A model generated the notes under the pieces. It had not been told where the DNA came from, searched no databases, and worked only from the letters and a program-made list of their open reading frames with translations. Below are positions 25,801-64,000 of a stretch of DNA of 64,000 nucleotides, piece by piece (position 1 is the first letter of the stretch; each line of letters starts with the position of its first letter). The translations under genes were made by a program, and so were the position numbers. Source of the stretch: Aquila chrysaetos chrysaetos (Eukaryota > Chordata > Aves > Accipitriformes > Accipitridae); NCBI RefSeq assembly GCF_900496995.4, contig NC_044012.1, forward strand, positions 1,116,001 to 1,180,000, written 5' to 3'.

Positions 25801-28800
25801 GAAGAGATCAATTTATAATTATACATTTTAAAGTTTGCTTTAGAGATTACAGTCTAGAACAGACATTTGGAAAAAAATGGTTATTTGGAGGTCTTCAGAA
25901 GCAAACTGCAGTTTGGATAAGGACACTCTTTATGGCATCATGCATTGAGTATACAGTATCAGCATTTCACTGAATTACAGTTTAACCAAAACAAATTAGA
26001 ATTAATGTTGTTGTGGCTTTCTATTCTACTTCCATGGCTTGCATTATCCTTGTTCAATTCCAGGCAACATCATTCCGTCTAAAACAGTTTATGGCACACC
26101 CTGGCTCAGGAAATCTTAACAGGAAACTACAGTTATTTGGACAAAGCTAAACGTATTTATAGGGAAATAAATATATTTCCTGTTCAAACTGGTAGCACAA
26201 AGGTATTATGTGACAAACTATCAACAGGTCTAAAGAAAGCCTAGCTTCTCCTGACTGGATTTTAAACACATTTTAGAAGGCATCTCAGTAAAAATACATG
26301 TTAGTGGACATTGTCTCTTTAACTGTTCAGTTCCCTCCGCCCCAATCTAGGAAAAATAAAGTAGGGTTTTTCTCTAAAAACAACCAGTATTAAAGGAGCA
26401 CATTAATAAGTGTCATTTAGGATCAGGATCCAAAGTATCAGGCATCAATATTTCCCAGCTGGGTGGATCTTTTGTAGCCAAAGTCCCAAGATGTCACTTA
26501 CCACTAGCAGACACTGGAAAGCTACAGAGAAAAAGCAAATCAGACTGAAGTGTTACTGCCTTCTGCATGATTTACCCTCCTCCCTACACTCCCAGCCTGC
26601 CCTGCCCACAGCCCACCATCTGCTTGCTTATGCAATCTTCCTTCACGCACTCTGCCCTTTGGGTAGGTAGAGGATCCTCTTTATCTGGGAGAGACTCAGT
26701 GACATGGATAATCAAACCTTTCTTCCCAAGGAGAGGCTACTGACCAGCAAACAGCAGCTCCTTCTCAGACAAGACAGAAAAATACACATCAAGAGCTATA
26801 CACAAAGCAGGCTGTATGTCTGGATGGTGTAGCCTACCGCACAGCCATCGAAGGCTCAGTTTATGGCCTTGATGAACTGAGGTTGTTACTGTGCCATGCT
26901 GATATTTTCATTTAAAGCACTATTACATTTCTAACTCTCATCATTGGAAAGAACACCTAGAAATACAAAGTTAATGTATTCAGTAAATGTATGCCTTCCC
27001 TAGTCTGTAGACAACCAGACTCTTCTGTGATTCTACCAACAGAATCACCTCCATTTGTTTTTTTCCCCTATTACAAATTTCCATCACTGCCCCTCACCCC
27101 CAATATTGACAGATTGAAAGGAGAAGGCAAGAGATAAGGCCACTAAAAGTGTCCCTCAGCTGTGTTATTGTGGTGGTGTAGGCCAGCATTAGTTAAATGA
27201 GAAAACAGCTGGCAAGCAGAGACTCCATAAAGCTATGCTTGATGGCTGCCCAGAGAGAGAATGTGTCACCAATCTAATAAGGGTCTAGGTCCAAACATGT
27301 CACAGGACATTTCACAGAAATAAAAACCAAATTTCGGAAGCATATAATTACTTCACAGTTTAAAGACAAATACTACTTCCTGATGAAAGTGAGATTCCTG
27401 AAGTAGAAGTGTACTCCCCAAGGCTGCAAAAGAGGTCAGAATGTGACAAAAGATGTAGAAACCACCCAGAATCTGGGTACCAACAGTTTTCTTCCTGCTG
27501 CTTCACAGCAGCCGACAGTGGCAGATCTTGGTTTAGAAAAGCCGACAAAGATGTCCTTCTGTGCCACTAGTAAGTATAACCTTGCACTTGAAGAGACTTT
27601 ACCACACCTAACAAATCAAAAGGAAAGGAATAATGGCAAAAAGTGAATTCAGAATGCAGTTACAGGTGGCACCATTCAAGACAGTGTTCACTTTCTGCAA
27701 ACGAACTTTCTTTTAAAATGCAGTCTTAGCTGATATTACATGAATGGGACAGCTAGCTCAAACATAGCAGGCATCCACCTCCCCAGACAGCATAATGTTT
27801 CTTTGCTGCTGACTTTCCCCTTGAGGTTATCAAGGTCATTATTAAAGGAAGACTAGAGATTGGTTTAACATTTATAATCATTAATTTGATTTTTTAACTA
27901 CTTTATGATGATTTATTCTTATTTTTCAATCCAGAAATTATTCATAAACCTCTGAAAGCAGTTATGTGTTAAGTTTTGGGTTTTGGCAGGGGTGTGTGTG
28001 TTTTTATTTTTGTTTGTTTTTAAACAAAATAAAAATGATGGAATCACTTGTTCCCTTTAAAGAACAAAACACAGCTCCCTCCCTCCCCACTTCAGGTCAG
28101 TTGCCAGGTGCTGGCATACTGCAGAACCTCTCTAAACTTTGAGTTTCAGCTCAGCAATCAGGAGCCAAATCATATATAAGTATTGATGTTTGCCACTCTA
28201 CAGTTAAATTACATCAAGCATCAATGCAATCAACTCATTAGCTGTTTTTTATTGAGCACCAACATTCATTACTTACTTTTCAATTCTTTGATTAAGCAAC
28301 ATATTGCCTGTATTCCCAGTCTACATCTACCAGCTGATTAGCTCAATAATACTGATAATCTTCTCAAGTCAAAAGAGCTGGGAAGGGAAGTAACTGAAAT
28401 CCCTAAGAGCAGACTCAATTTACTCCTTTTGTGTATAACATCAATACACTAAACTACTAGCAATACAATACAGCAAATGAAACTTCAAATGTGCTAAGTT
28501 AGAGAGTAATTTTAACAAAAAGTCACAGCAGGTCATTAAAATGCCCCTTAATTGTCTCTAGATCATACTCTGTTATCCTTCCACAACCTTCCTGGCATGC
28601 TGAGATTTTAAATCTCTTCTGACTGATGTAAGAATGAAGAACAGAATTGAAGTGTGATTGTCACATACGGAGTCTGAATGCCAAAGGTCAAAACAGCTTA
28701 CTGGTATGCTGGCCCACTGCTCCAAATTTTATATCTTTTCTGTCCCTCGGTTATTGCCTGACATGATTTAACAACTGTAATTCCTTATTTAACGATGTCA

Positions 28801-30037
28801 AAGGTTTTTAGGAAATTGACTGTATTTCACCAACGATATATTTCTTCTTGATTACAGAGTGGTTAAAATGATTTTAAACCAAGACAGCAAAATAAAGCAG
28901 TAATAAAATCAATAAAAGGTGCTTAAAACATTCCTTCTATTAGGTAATGGCATTTAAAATATCCGTAGCTTGTAATGGCACTTAGGATATGCCCAAAAAT
29001 CAATGAGCTAAATTACTTATTGAACTAGTTAATTTGAACATTGAGTTTTATATGTATATTGATAAAACAAGCTACAAGAATACTGGCTGTGTTTGAATTT
29101 CACGGTCAGATATCTCCCTCTGCTGGAAAAAAAACTCTAAAAATTCGACCAGAATTTTTTTTTTTAATCAGCAACACTAAGGGATGTAACGCCTAAGAAA
29201 CTCCACAAGAGGTCTCCAATTCTCGTAGAGTCTGTAAATGAATGCTGCTTTTGCTGAAAACTGCTAAGTGCTAGAAGATGCTAACCAGCAACACAAAACT
29301 TTAGATTTCACCCAGAATACCGCCATTTGGTCAGACCTAAGGAACATGCAAAAAACACATAACATGGGAAAAGCATAGAAAAATAAGGGATATCATAATG
29401 CTTTAAAAACAGTGAGACTATCCTCAAGAATTTTGCCAATACTTTTCATGTTAATAATTCTAGATTCAGTAATAACAGCCTCAGGTTCTAGTTTCTTGCT
29501 AGAAGTAACATATAAAAGACAAGCTCTATGTCTACCAGTTCCTACTCTCGGGGTGCAAAAACGCTTCTACAAAGACTAGCCTAAGCACTCAGTTCAGAGT
29601 CTCTTTCTCCTTTACATTGAGGAAAGCTGTACTTCAGAGAGGAAATACGTTTACAAAATAAGAGAGGCTGAAGGATGTTGGGTTTGCTTACAAAACAAAA
29701 CACATTAGCCTAACACAGTCCCCTCGGAAGAAAGCAAACACTAACAGTAATAAAGACTTCTGCCTATTTGCATAGGCTTTTATCACCACAGTACTGGGAA
29801 CCCTGAAGTTACCCAAAGCTCCGAATGAGAGGCAGGGGGATGGAGTTCTTCCAGCCCGGGCTGCAACAACTGCCGAAGTTGCAGAGGCAGACACAGAAGC
29901 GAAGGCAGAGTACGCAGCTAAGGTCAGGATACCGCCCTGTATGTACTATTAGCGCTTTCACTCTCTGTCAAGATTAGAAGACGGCACCCCTGCATTTTAA
30001 ATCTGCAGTCTAGTGGTAATAAGATTACGAGATCGTT
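16808..30037. other. AT-rich intergenic DNA upstream of PSMD7
   Basis: No gene is recognised. Open frames are short and scattered. Visible simple sequence includes A/C-rich tracts at 18740-18785 and 24705-24745, a TA/CA-type microsatellite near 18940-18975, and an A-rich tract running into 13 consecutive C at 23135-23147. Between about 20,700 and 21,870 the sequence is less AT-rich and has fewer simple tracts than its surroundings, but it contains no recognisable coding or repeat family. Approaching 30 kb the sequence becomes GC-rich as the PSMD7 promoter begins. Confidence 0.55.
23135..23147. repeat. Poly-C run next to A-rich tract
   Basis: Thirteen uninterrupted C residues follow an A-rich tract (about 23108-23134). 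On the - strand this is a G13 run. It is a probable length-variable site and prone to sequencing error. Confidence 0.85.
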
Positions 30038-30168
30038 CTGAGGCAGCTCTCTCATTTTTTGAAAGGTCATGGTGATTAGGCGATGTTCCCGACAACTGGA
30101 AAAAGGCAAATGCCACACTCATCTTCCAGAAGAGCAGCAGCGGGAGCCGGGAAAGGCTGGCCAGCCCC
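30038..30168 (+). mobile_element. CR1 LINE fragment (reverse transcriptase region)
   Basis: Read in pieces, the sequence encodes a decayed copy of the CR1 reverse-transcriptase segment. An LSxxFERSW-like stretch ends in a stop codon. After a small frame change follow the equivalents of the DDWKKAN and a PIFxK-type motif (bases GACAACTGGAAAAAGGCAAA at about 30090-30109). It is interrupted and clearly not functional. It lies directly beside the PSMD7 CpG island, and its right end grades into GC-rich promoter DNA, so that boundary is approximate. Open frames that run through it into the promoter are accidental. Confidence 0.75.
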
Positions 30169-30493
30169 TGAAACCACTGTCCCTGGAAGGATTATGGGGC
30201 AAACGCTCTCGCAGGCCATTTAGTCAGCAGGTGAACGAGGGACCCGCCGGCTGGCGCCTGACGCGGCTCGGCGGGGCTGCCCGCCTCCCTCCGACCCTGC
30301 CGCCTCAGACCCCCGCTGACAGGAACCAGCCCCGCAGCCGCCCTCCCTCAGGCGGGGCGCGCCGAGGCGCAGCTACGGGGAAGGGAGACCAGCACCCCCG
30401 GAGACCCCCAGGCGAGGTGCCGCTCGCCGGCTGCCCGCCTCCCTGCTCCGCCGTCCCGCCCCTCACCTCCGGGCGGAGCGACCCGACTTCCCC

Positions 30494-30610
30494 AAGATGG
30501 TGCCGCGCTACCGACAGCGGAGACGCACCTTCCCAAGATGGCGGCGGCGCGTCCGTCTCCCGCGACCTCTCCAAGATGGTGTCCTGCTGCCGCCGACCTC
30601 TTAAAGATGG
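30494..30610 (+). promoter_or_regulatory. PSMD7: Cluster of four YY1-type motifs
   Basis: AAGATGG occurs at 30494-30500, 30535-30541, 30573-30579 and 30604-30610, all on the + strand. The second and fourth extend to AAGATGGCGGC, the full YY1 consensus typically found just downstream of the transcription start in ribosomal, mitochondrial and proteasome genes. Start-to-start spacings are 41, 38 and 31 bases. The cluster lies about 140-250 bases before the start codon, so transcription probably begins in or near it. Binding is inferred from the motif only. Confidence 0.7.
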
Positions 30611-30747
30611 CGGCGGTGGCCCCGCCCCGAAGCGGGGCAGGCTGGGAGAGGGGCCGCGCGGCGGGGAGCGGGCCTGGTGCGGGCTGGGCCGGCGGGCGGG
30701 CGGTCTGTCGGGCCGGGCTGGCGGCGGAGCGGGGCCGGGCGGGCGCC

Positions 30748-37377
<6,630 letters not shown>

Positions 37378-37401
37378 AATGTGTAGTTTTTTTATTTGTA
37401 A

Positions 37402-37407
37402 ATTAAA
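37402..37407 (+). terminator. PSMD7: PSMD7 polyadenylation signal (ATTAAA)
   Basis: ATTAAA lies 24 bases after the stop codon and is followed within about 30 bases by the T/G-rich stretch GAGGCTGGGTTCTTTTCTCT. This implies a very short 3' untranslated region of roughly 50 bases. No AATAAA is seen closer, but longer forms cannot be excluded. Confidence 0.65.
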
Positions 37408-37429
37408 AATCTTGTAAACTAAATCACTT

Positions 37430-39284
37430 TGAGGCTGGGTTCTTTTCTCTTGTTGAAATGGTCATGGCCCTGCATTCTTCTACTTTGGTATCTGCTTTTT
37501 GTGTTCATCATAATTTGGCTGGATAGATCTTTTCAGACTGGCAGCTGTTGCAATGAGCAGGCAGTTACTATAGGGCAGGCCTGGTGGTTTGGGTCTCAGC
37601 ACTGAACAGGGAAGGGGTAAAAGCCAGGGGGAAATTTTTTTTTTTTTTAAGCACACCACTCTTCCTTCCCCCAGTGTGCCTTCAAGGACTTTTTTAGTCC
37701 AACAGCTGAGGATTTCTGCCACATACTGTGTTAGCCTTCATTCAAGGTACTTGTCTTTCTTACCTGTTGCTGAGTTTTCACTACTGTGTGAGACCTGAGT
37801 TGTTGGCATCAATTCATTTTTGAGGTAGGAGGAGGTGCCAAGTTCTGGAAGCACCACGGAACAAGATTGGGGTTGGCTGTTTTGTTACCTGACATTTAAA
37901 AAAAAAAAAAGTAAAACTATAGTCCTGGCTTATGTGATGCTCTGCAGGGATGGAAACACAGCAGGGGAGAGAAGCTGGGATCCTGCTCTGGTGATGAGGG
38001 GAGGTTGTGTGTGGTGCTACCACACTGTGAAGAACATCTTCCTTTCCTCCCATAAGCTGTCAGGGCCATTACCATATTAGGCGTGCAGTGTGCATATGTA
38101 TTTGCATCTTTCTGGACTAATTCATTACAATTAGCTAATTTCATGCAAAATAGACATCTGTATATTTAATCTGCTTCCTATTTGCACAGGCCCTAGGCAC
38201 CTTGTCCCCTGTCTGTTGTGCAGACAGCACGTCGCTGCTGTTACAGCTTCCACAGCTCTGTGCCAGTGAAGGAACCAGCTTTGCTGCCCACCTGGGGAGG
38301 CACCTGAGCTGTCGGCTCTGCACAGAGCGCCCTGCCAGCCTGCGGCTACTCACTCCTCCAGCTTTGTGAATAGAACACTTGTGTTGGCACCAAAACAGGC
38401 TGGCCTCTCGCAGCATCGCCAGGGCAGCCGTGGCTGTAACCTGCTGTCCTGCACCACATCGCTGTCCCACGACAGGGACAGGGTGCGCAGGTCACGGCAC
38501 GCTGTCCTTCTGGGCCAAAGGGGCAAGATGGACGTGTGCTGCAGCATCTCCTAGGAGACGGGGCAGAGGGAGACATGCCTTTACCAGGCATAAGATGCCA
38601 CCAATGCCCCTGCCACCTCCCAGACCAGGGCATGAGCAGCACCCAGGGCTTCAGGTGGGAACGAGCACTGCGTCAGCATGCTGGTGCCCGCAGCGACGGA
38701 AGCATTTCTTCTGCGATGGGGCTGGCACCGGCTGTGCCATGCTTGGCAAGGATCTCCCACAGCACGGTGCAAGTACAGACTATTAAAAAAAAAAAAAAAA
38801 ACAAAAGCCAAACCCACACAAAGAACCAAGCAGCCAAGGCAGCTGCTGAAAAGCAAAGTCACAGCAAAATTACTGGATGCAGGCTGTCCCCCAGTGATGT
38901 GACTAGTGGGTTGGTTTAGTTCTGCTTTTGTTGGATTTTTTTTTTTTTTTTTTTTAACTAAACACCACCAGCCTGTGGCCATTGGCCTCCTGCACCTGAT
39001 TTTGTTCCACCAATACCGCTCTGGTTTCACACAGTGGCGCAGGGAGGCAGCTCCTGCTCTGACAAAGCATCCTAGAGACATTTTTAGCCAAACGTGATTA
39101 TAGGTTGGGTGAAGGCAGGCAGTGACCTTCCTGCGCAGTGTGTAAATGGAAAAAATACATATTATTTATGATCCCGCTAATGAGCTCTGGGCACCCATCA
39201 CGGCCCTTTGGCCAAGTCCCCGCCAAGATGCCCCAGGCCTTGCACCGGGCTGTCCCCCCGTGCGACACACCGACCAGGGACACA
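37430..39284. other. Intergenic gap between convergent PSMD7 and WWP2
   Basis: About 1.85 kb separates the inferred ends of the two genes. G+C content rises through this interval. Several overlapping open frames at 38141-38790 exist on both strands, but none looks like a known protein. A run of A at 38785-38801 and a run of T at 38936-38955 flank a partly palindromic stretch. Another T-run sits near 37636-37649. No gene is recognised. Confidence 0.65.
38785..38955. repeat. Inverted poly-A / poly-T pair
   Basis: Seventeen A at 38785-38801 are followed by ACAAAAGCCAAACCC-like sequence. Nearly its reverse complement, with ACAAAAGC and AAACC words in the same order on the - strand, precedes 20 T at 38936-38955. 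Transcribed from either strand this could fold into an A-U rich stem with a loop of about 100 bases. No mobile-element body is recognised between them. Confidence 0.6.
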
Positions 39285-40393
39285 GACCTCGGCAGCTGCT
39301 TATTGTTTATTGCACAAGAAGTTGGCATCGCTGAGGCAGGATGGTGCAGTACAAAACTATCTGGTTACCAGTCAAAAGCTATTGCAGTGTCTTGTATCCA
39401 TAGACTTCCTTTATGTACAGCTATGTATACCAACGCTCGTACGGGTCCATCTCCCCCGTGCACACCAGGGGCAGGCGGAGGGGGGACAGTAGTGGAGGTG
39501 GCATCCAGGCAAGGGGCAGAGGCCCGATCCTGCCCTCATCTGCAGCTCTGGGAGCTCCTGCCACCAGCCCGGCCAGCGACAGAGGAAACACAGGGAGTTT
39601 GGGCCAAATCCACGAACCAAGCAAAGGCCAGATGTGCCAGGAACGTGACCGGAGCCCCCAGGGCTGCTGTGCAGCACCAGCTCCGAGCAACACACCACTT
39701 ACTTAACTATTAAATATAACTGCACAGGGGCCACACGCTTGCAAATCAAAACACGCAACAGACATGGTCGGCCAGGCCCTGTGTCCGGGTGGCCACGGGT
39801 CTGGTGCAGGAAGGGGCCGTCCCGGCCCTCGTGCGGTGCATCGGCCACAGCAGCGACCGGGGGTTCCCCGTTACCTTTGCTGGGTGCAGGATAGGGCCCA
39901 AATATGACCTGAGAGTTGGTTCAAGAGCCATTTCGTTTCCCCTCCTCACCTGCATGTATTAAAATGCCACGGAAAGGCAAAAAACACTAGGGGGAAAAAT
40001 AGCCTGTGCCGAAACCAGATCTCGTTTAACTGCGTCTGCGAGAGGGGACCGGGGAGCCTCAGTGCACCGCGCGCTGCTTGCCAAAGCCCAGGGCTTCGCC
40101 CCGTCCCCTCTGCGCCAGCCCGCGCCCCTCACGAGCTGAGCGGAGCCAGGCTTTTGCACCCACCTCCCCGCCACACCTCAAAGTTGTCTGGGGAAGGAAA
40201 CGCAGACCCGTTTCCCCCAGGGCTGCGTTAGTGCAGATCTCGCACGGGAACAAGAGCAACAGCGTCCGCAGCTGCCCGCGCACCATCCCGCAGAGAGGGC
40301 TCGGCGCTGGGCTCCGCGGGCGCCGGCAGGCAGGACCTCGCGGCCGGCAGCGCTCCAGGGCCCTCCCCGCTCCGGGAAAGCGCCAAAGCTCCG
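39285..40393 (-). other. WWP2: WWP2 3' untranslated region
   Basis: This stretch lies between the stop codon and the inferred cleavage site on the - strand, about 1.1 kb. Open frames within it on either strand are not conserved proteins that I recognise. It is contiguous with the last coding exon and ends at an AATAAA signal. The exact 3' end is inferred. Confidence 0.65.
39306..39311 (-). terminator. WWP2: WWP2 polyadenylation signal (AATAAA)
   Basis: TTTATT on the + strand reads AATAAA on the - strand. Downstream in the transcript comes GTCTGTGTCC and then GGTCGGTGTGTCG, a GU-rich element of the kind that completes a cleavage site. This places the mRNA 3' end near 39285. Confidence 0.7.
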
Positions 40394-62048
<21,655 letters not shown>

Positions 62049-64000
62049 CTGGAAAGGCAGAGGGCAGAGACATTAGCATCCAGAAAGGGTAATGGGGGGC
62101 TGGCTGATCTACCGCACCCGCGCAGCCCTGGAAACAGAGCACGTGGTGGGTGGCAGCCGCTACCACCCAAGCACAGGGCTCACGGTGCTCCCAGCCTGCA
62201 GCAAAGGCAGCACCTCCTTCACCCAACAGTCAGATCCCTCTGGGAACCACTGCCACTGCCTCTGTCCCGAGACGAAAGCAGAGGGTGCTTCGCATTTGTG
62301 CTCGGTACCTCTTCTGCCACTTGCAAACATGCTGCATGCCTGACGGGAATTTAGGTACCGAGCAGGAGCTCAGAAACTGCTGGTGCAGCATCCCCCCACA
62401 GGCAGAGGGAAGCCCAGGCTCAGCAAGTCAGCTGCACCGGTAAGAGCTAAACGTTGCTGGATTCCACTGGACTTTTGGAAAAGGGAAGGGGAAGAGAGAG
62501 AGAGCAAAGGAAAATTACAAAGAAAACTGATGAGGAGGAAAAAGCAGACCAAAAAAAGTGAAAGGGAATTTGTTTGACGAATATTTATTAGATAGCCAAA
62601 AAACCCTGAGACTTGGCAGTCCAGCAGAGGATAACTTTCGCTACAAGACATCCTGGCTTCAGTGGCAAAGCAAAAGCATTAAAAACAAACCAGCAACAAG
62701 TAACAAAGAAGTAAGGGATGCAGACAGAGCTCCACAAGTTAGAGCTGAGAAACATAGAAAACCGTAAGGGAATTATAACAAGCCCAAGTATTTAGAAGTA
62801 TTGTAGGAAAAAAACTCACAACAGTATAAACCCCCACAGACGGGAGACTGAAGAATTACAGACACTCTGTAGAAGAGGCAGACTGCTCGGGACACTTTTG
62901 CTTTGCAGCTGGAGGGTAGCAGGACAGCATCCTCCGGCACCAGAGGAATCCTGGCACACAGCATCAGCAACTAAAGGAGCCCCTCAGGCAGCATCTACAG
63001 GCGATGAAGATTTCCAGGTCAGCAGGCTCACAGCAACTTCCACCAGAGTCCTGCAAGACTCAGCTGAGGAGGTCTCTGACTGCTACTCATTTCTAGCAAA
63101 CCTTGGAAAGGGCGGTTTTAGAAGCTTCAACCACGCTGTGCCAATCTTCAAAGGGAACCTGCAGAATGACCCAGGTAACTGCACTGTGATCGGTTTGATC
63201 TCAGTCCTGGACAAAGCAGGGGAAAAGCTGATCCAAAGTTCACCTGATACGGAAGAGCTCCAGGGGGAACACAGCTAGGGCTAAGCAATGTGGCTGTGGA
63301 GGAAACACGCCATGAAATAATCTCCTTTTATTGTCAGATGAAATTACAGCTGTGAGTGACAAATGCAATGGGGATGTTCTTGCAACAGTCTGCTCAAAAA
63401 ACATGAGAATGTCACCAAAACATACTAAATTGAGAAGGAAGAGGATGGTTTCTAGAGGCATTCCACAGAACACAAGACAGGGTGTCCAGCACTAATCCCA
63501 GCCACCCAAAACACTCATCTCCCCATCCTCTAGCATAAAATCATCGCCAACAAGACTTGCGGAAGACACGGAGGTTGATGAGTGGTAAACAGCGACGAGG
63601 ACAGCACAGTCATAAAGCCACTGGCGAGGCTGGGGCCGGGCCAATAAAACATGTCTTAAACAAATGAAAACCAAGGAGCCAAGTTGTACTCGGGAACAAA
63701 AACTCTGTCCGCAGCCTGAGGGAGCGTCCCCCACACAGCGAGGACACTGGGAAGGGCTGGGTGGGCACAGGGAACACCGTGCAGCATTCGCTTCTGGTAC
63801 AACACTGCACCAAACAGGGCAGAGACGAGCCACGGCCCCGGAGAGGGGAGCACAGACCAGGAGCGACAGCCAAAAGGCAGCATTTCATGTCAGCCTTCTG
63901 CTCCCCCATCTCCCTCCCAAAATGGGTTTTGGCAAAATTGAAATTGCATTGCTCCAGGTTTTTTCCAATGAAACAGGGGGAAAAAAAAAAAAAATATTAA
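62049..64000 (-). other. WWP2 intron 7 (part)
   Basis: Sequence runs to the window edge without a recognisable upstream WWP2 exon; I looked on the - strand for the Ser/Arg/His-rich segment and the C2 domain and found neither. An old LINE remnant lies at about 63060-63270. The last bases before the edge are an A-run (63980-63993). Confidence 0.7.
63060..63270 (+). mobile_element. Old CR1/L3-like LINE remnant
   Basis: Translated on + it gives AVPIFKGNLQNDPGNCTVIG and then LISVLDKAGEKLIQ, which aligns with the VPIFKKGxxxDPGNYRPVSL and LTSVxGKxxExLI blocks of CR1/L3 reverse transcriptases. Key residues such as the Tyr-Arg-Pro of the motif are lost. It is antisense in WWP2 intron 7, and its limits are approximate. 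Confidence 0.55.

Noticed and set aside
1..30000. tRNA genes, CRISPR arrays or prokaryotic-style operons
   Set aside because: No intact B-box with paired stems, no regularly spaced repeats and no run of long adjacent frames were found. The content is plainly vertebrate.
38141..38790. Several overlapping open frames in the intergenic gap as a possible small gene
   Set aside because: Both strands are open over the same bases in GC-rich DNA. No splice or family evidence exists.
62049..64000. Possible further upstream WWP2 exon in the last 2 kb
   Set aside because: No - strand frame resembles the Ser/Arg/His-rich segment or C2 domain, and no donor in the required phase follows a plausible coding stretch.

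Overview
The window is vertebrate nuclear DNA, almost certainly from a bird outside the chicken lineage. The grounds are two intron-rich vertebrate genes with proteins very close to the mammalian ones, compact introns, CR1-type LINE fragments, and an LTR family that I recognise from non-galliform birds. Gene identities rest on protein similarity recalled from memory, not on a database search. No bacterial genes, CRISPR arrays or intact mobile elements are present.

Layout. Positions 1-30,000 are AT-rich intergenic DNA with only short, unconvincing reading frames. This part holds simple repeats, a complete solo LTR (16216-16802) with a 5-bp target duplication, and a truncated relative at 12801-13010. 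A CpG-rich promoter (about 30,200-31,280) starts PSMD7 on the + strand. PSMD7 has seven coding exons (30748-37377), encodes 322 residues, and is a lid subunit of the 26S proteasome. A gap of about 1.9 kb follows. From 39.3 kb to beyond the right edge lies WWP2 on the - strand, tail to tail with PSMD7. Seventeen of its exons are visible, from the linker before WW1 to the stop codon. These give four WW domains and the whole catalytic HECT domain. The N-terminal C2 part and the WWP2 promoter lie outside the window.

The microRNA gene mir-140 sits on the same strand in the WWP2 intron between two HECT exons (45634-45730), as in mammals. The large GC-rich intron between the WW2 and WW3 exons matches the intron that, in mouse, holds the cartilage promoter for the short Wwp2-C transcript and pri-miR-140. 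Here it contains isolated AT-rich islets with SOX-like and MEF2-like sites.

Both proteins act in the ubiquitin-proteasome system: WWP2 is a ubiquitin ligase and PSMD7 a structural part of the degrading machine. Their adjacency is most simply old synteny, and nothing here shows co-regulation. Base composition changes sharply, from AT-rich left of about 38 kb to GC-rich across WWP2. I see no wholly new system. The most useful leads are the PSMD7 promoter architecture (four YY1-type motifs, an NRF1/NRF2-type element just inside intron 1, and a tandem array of donor-like motifs), the mir-140 hairpin, and the candidate regulatory islets in WWP2 intron 10.
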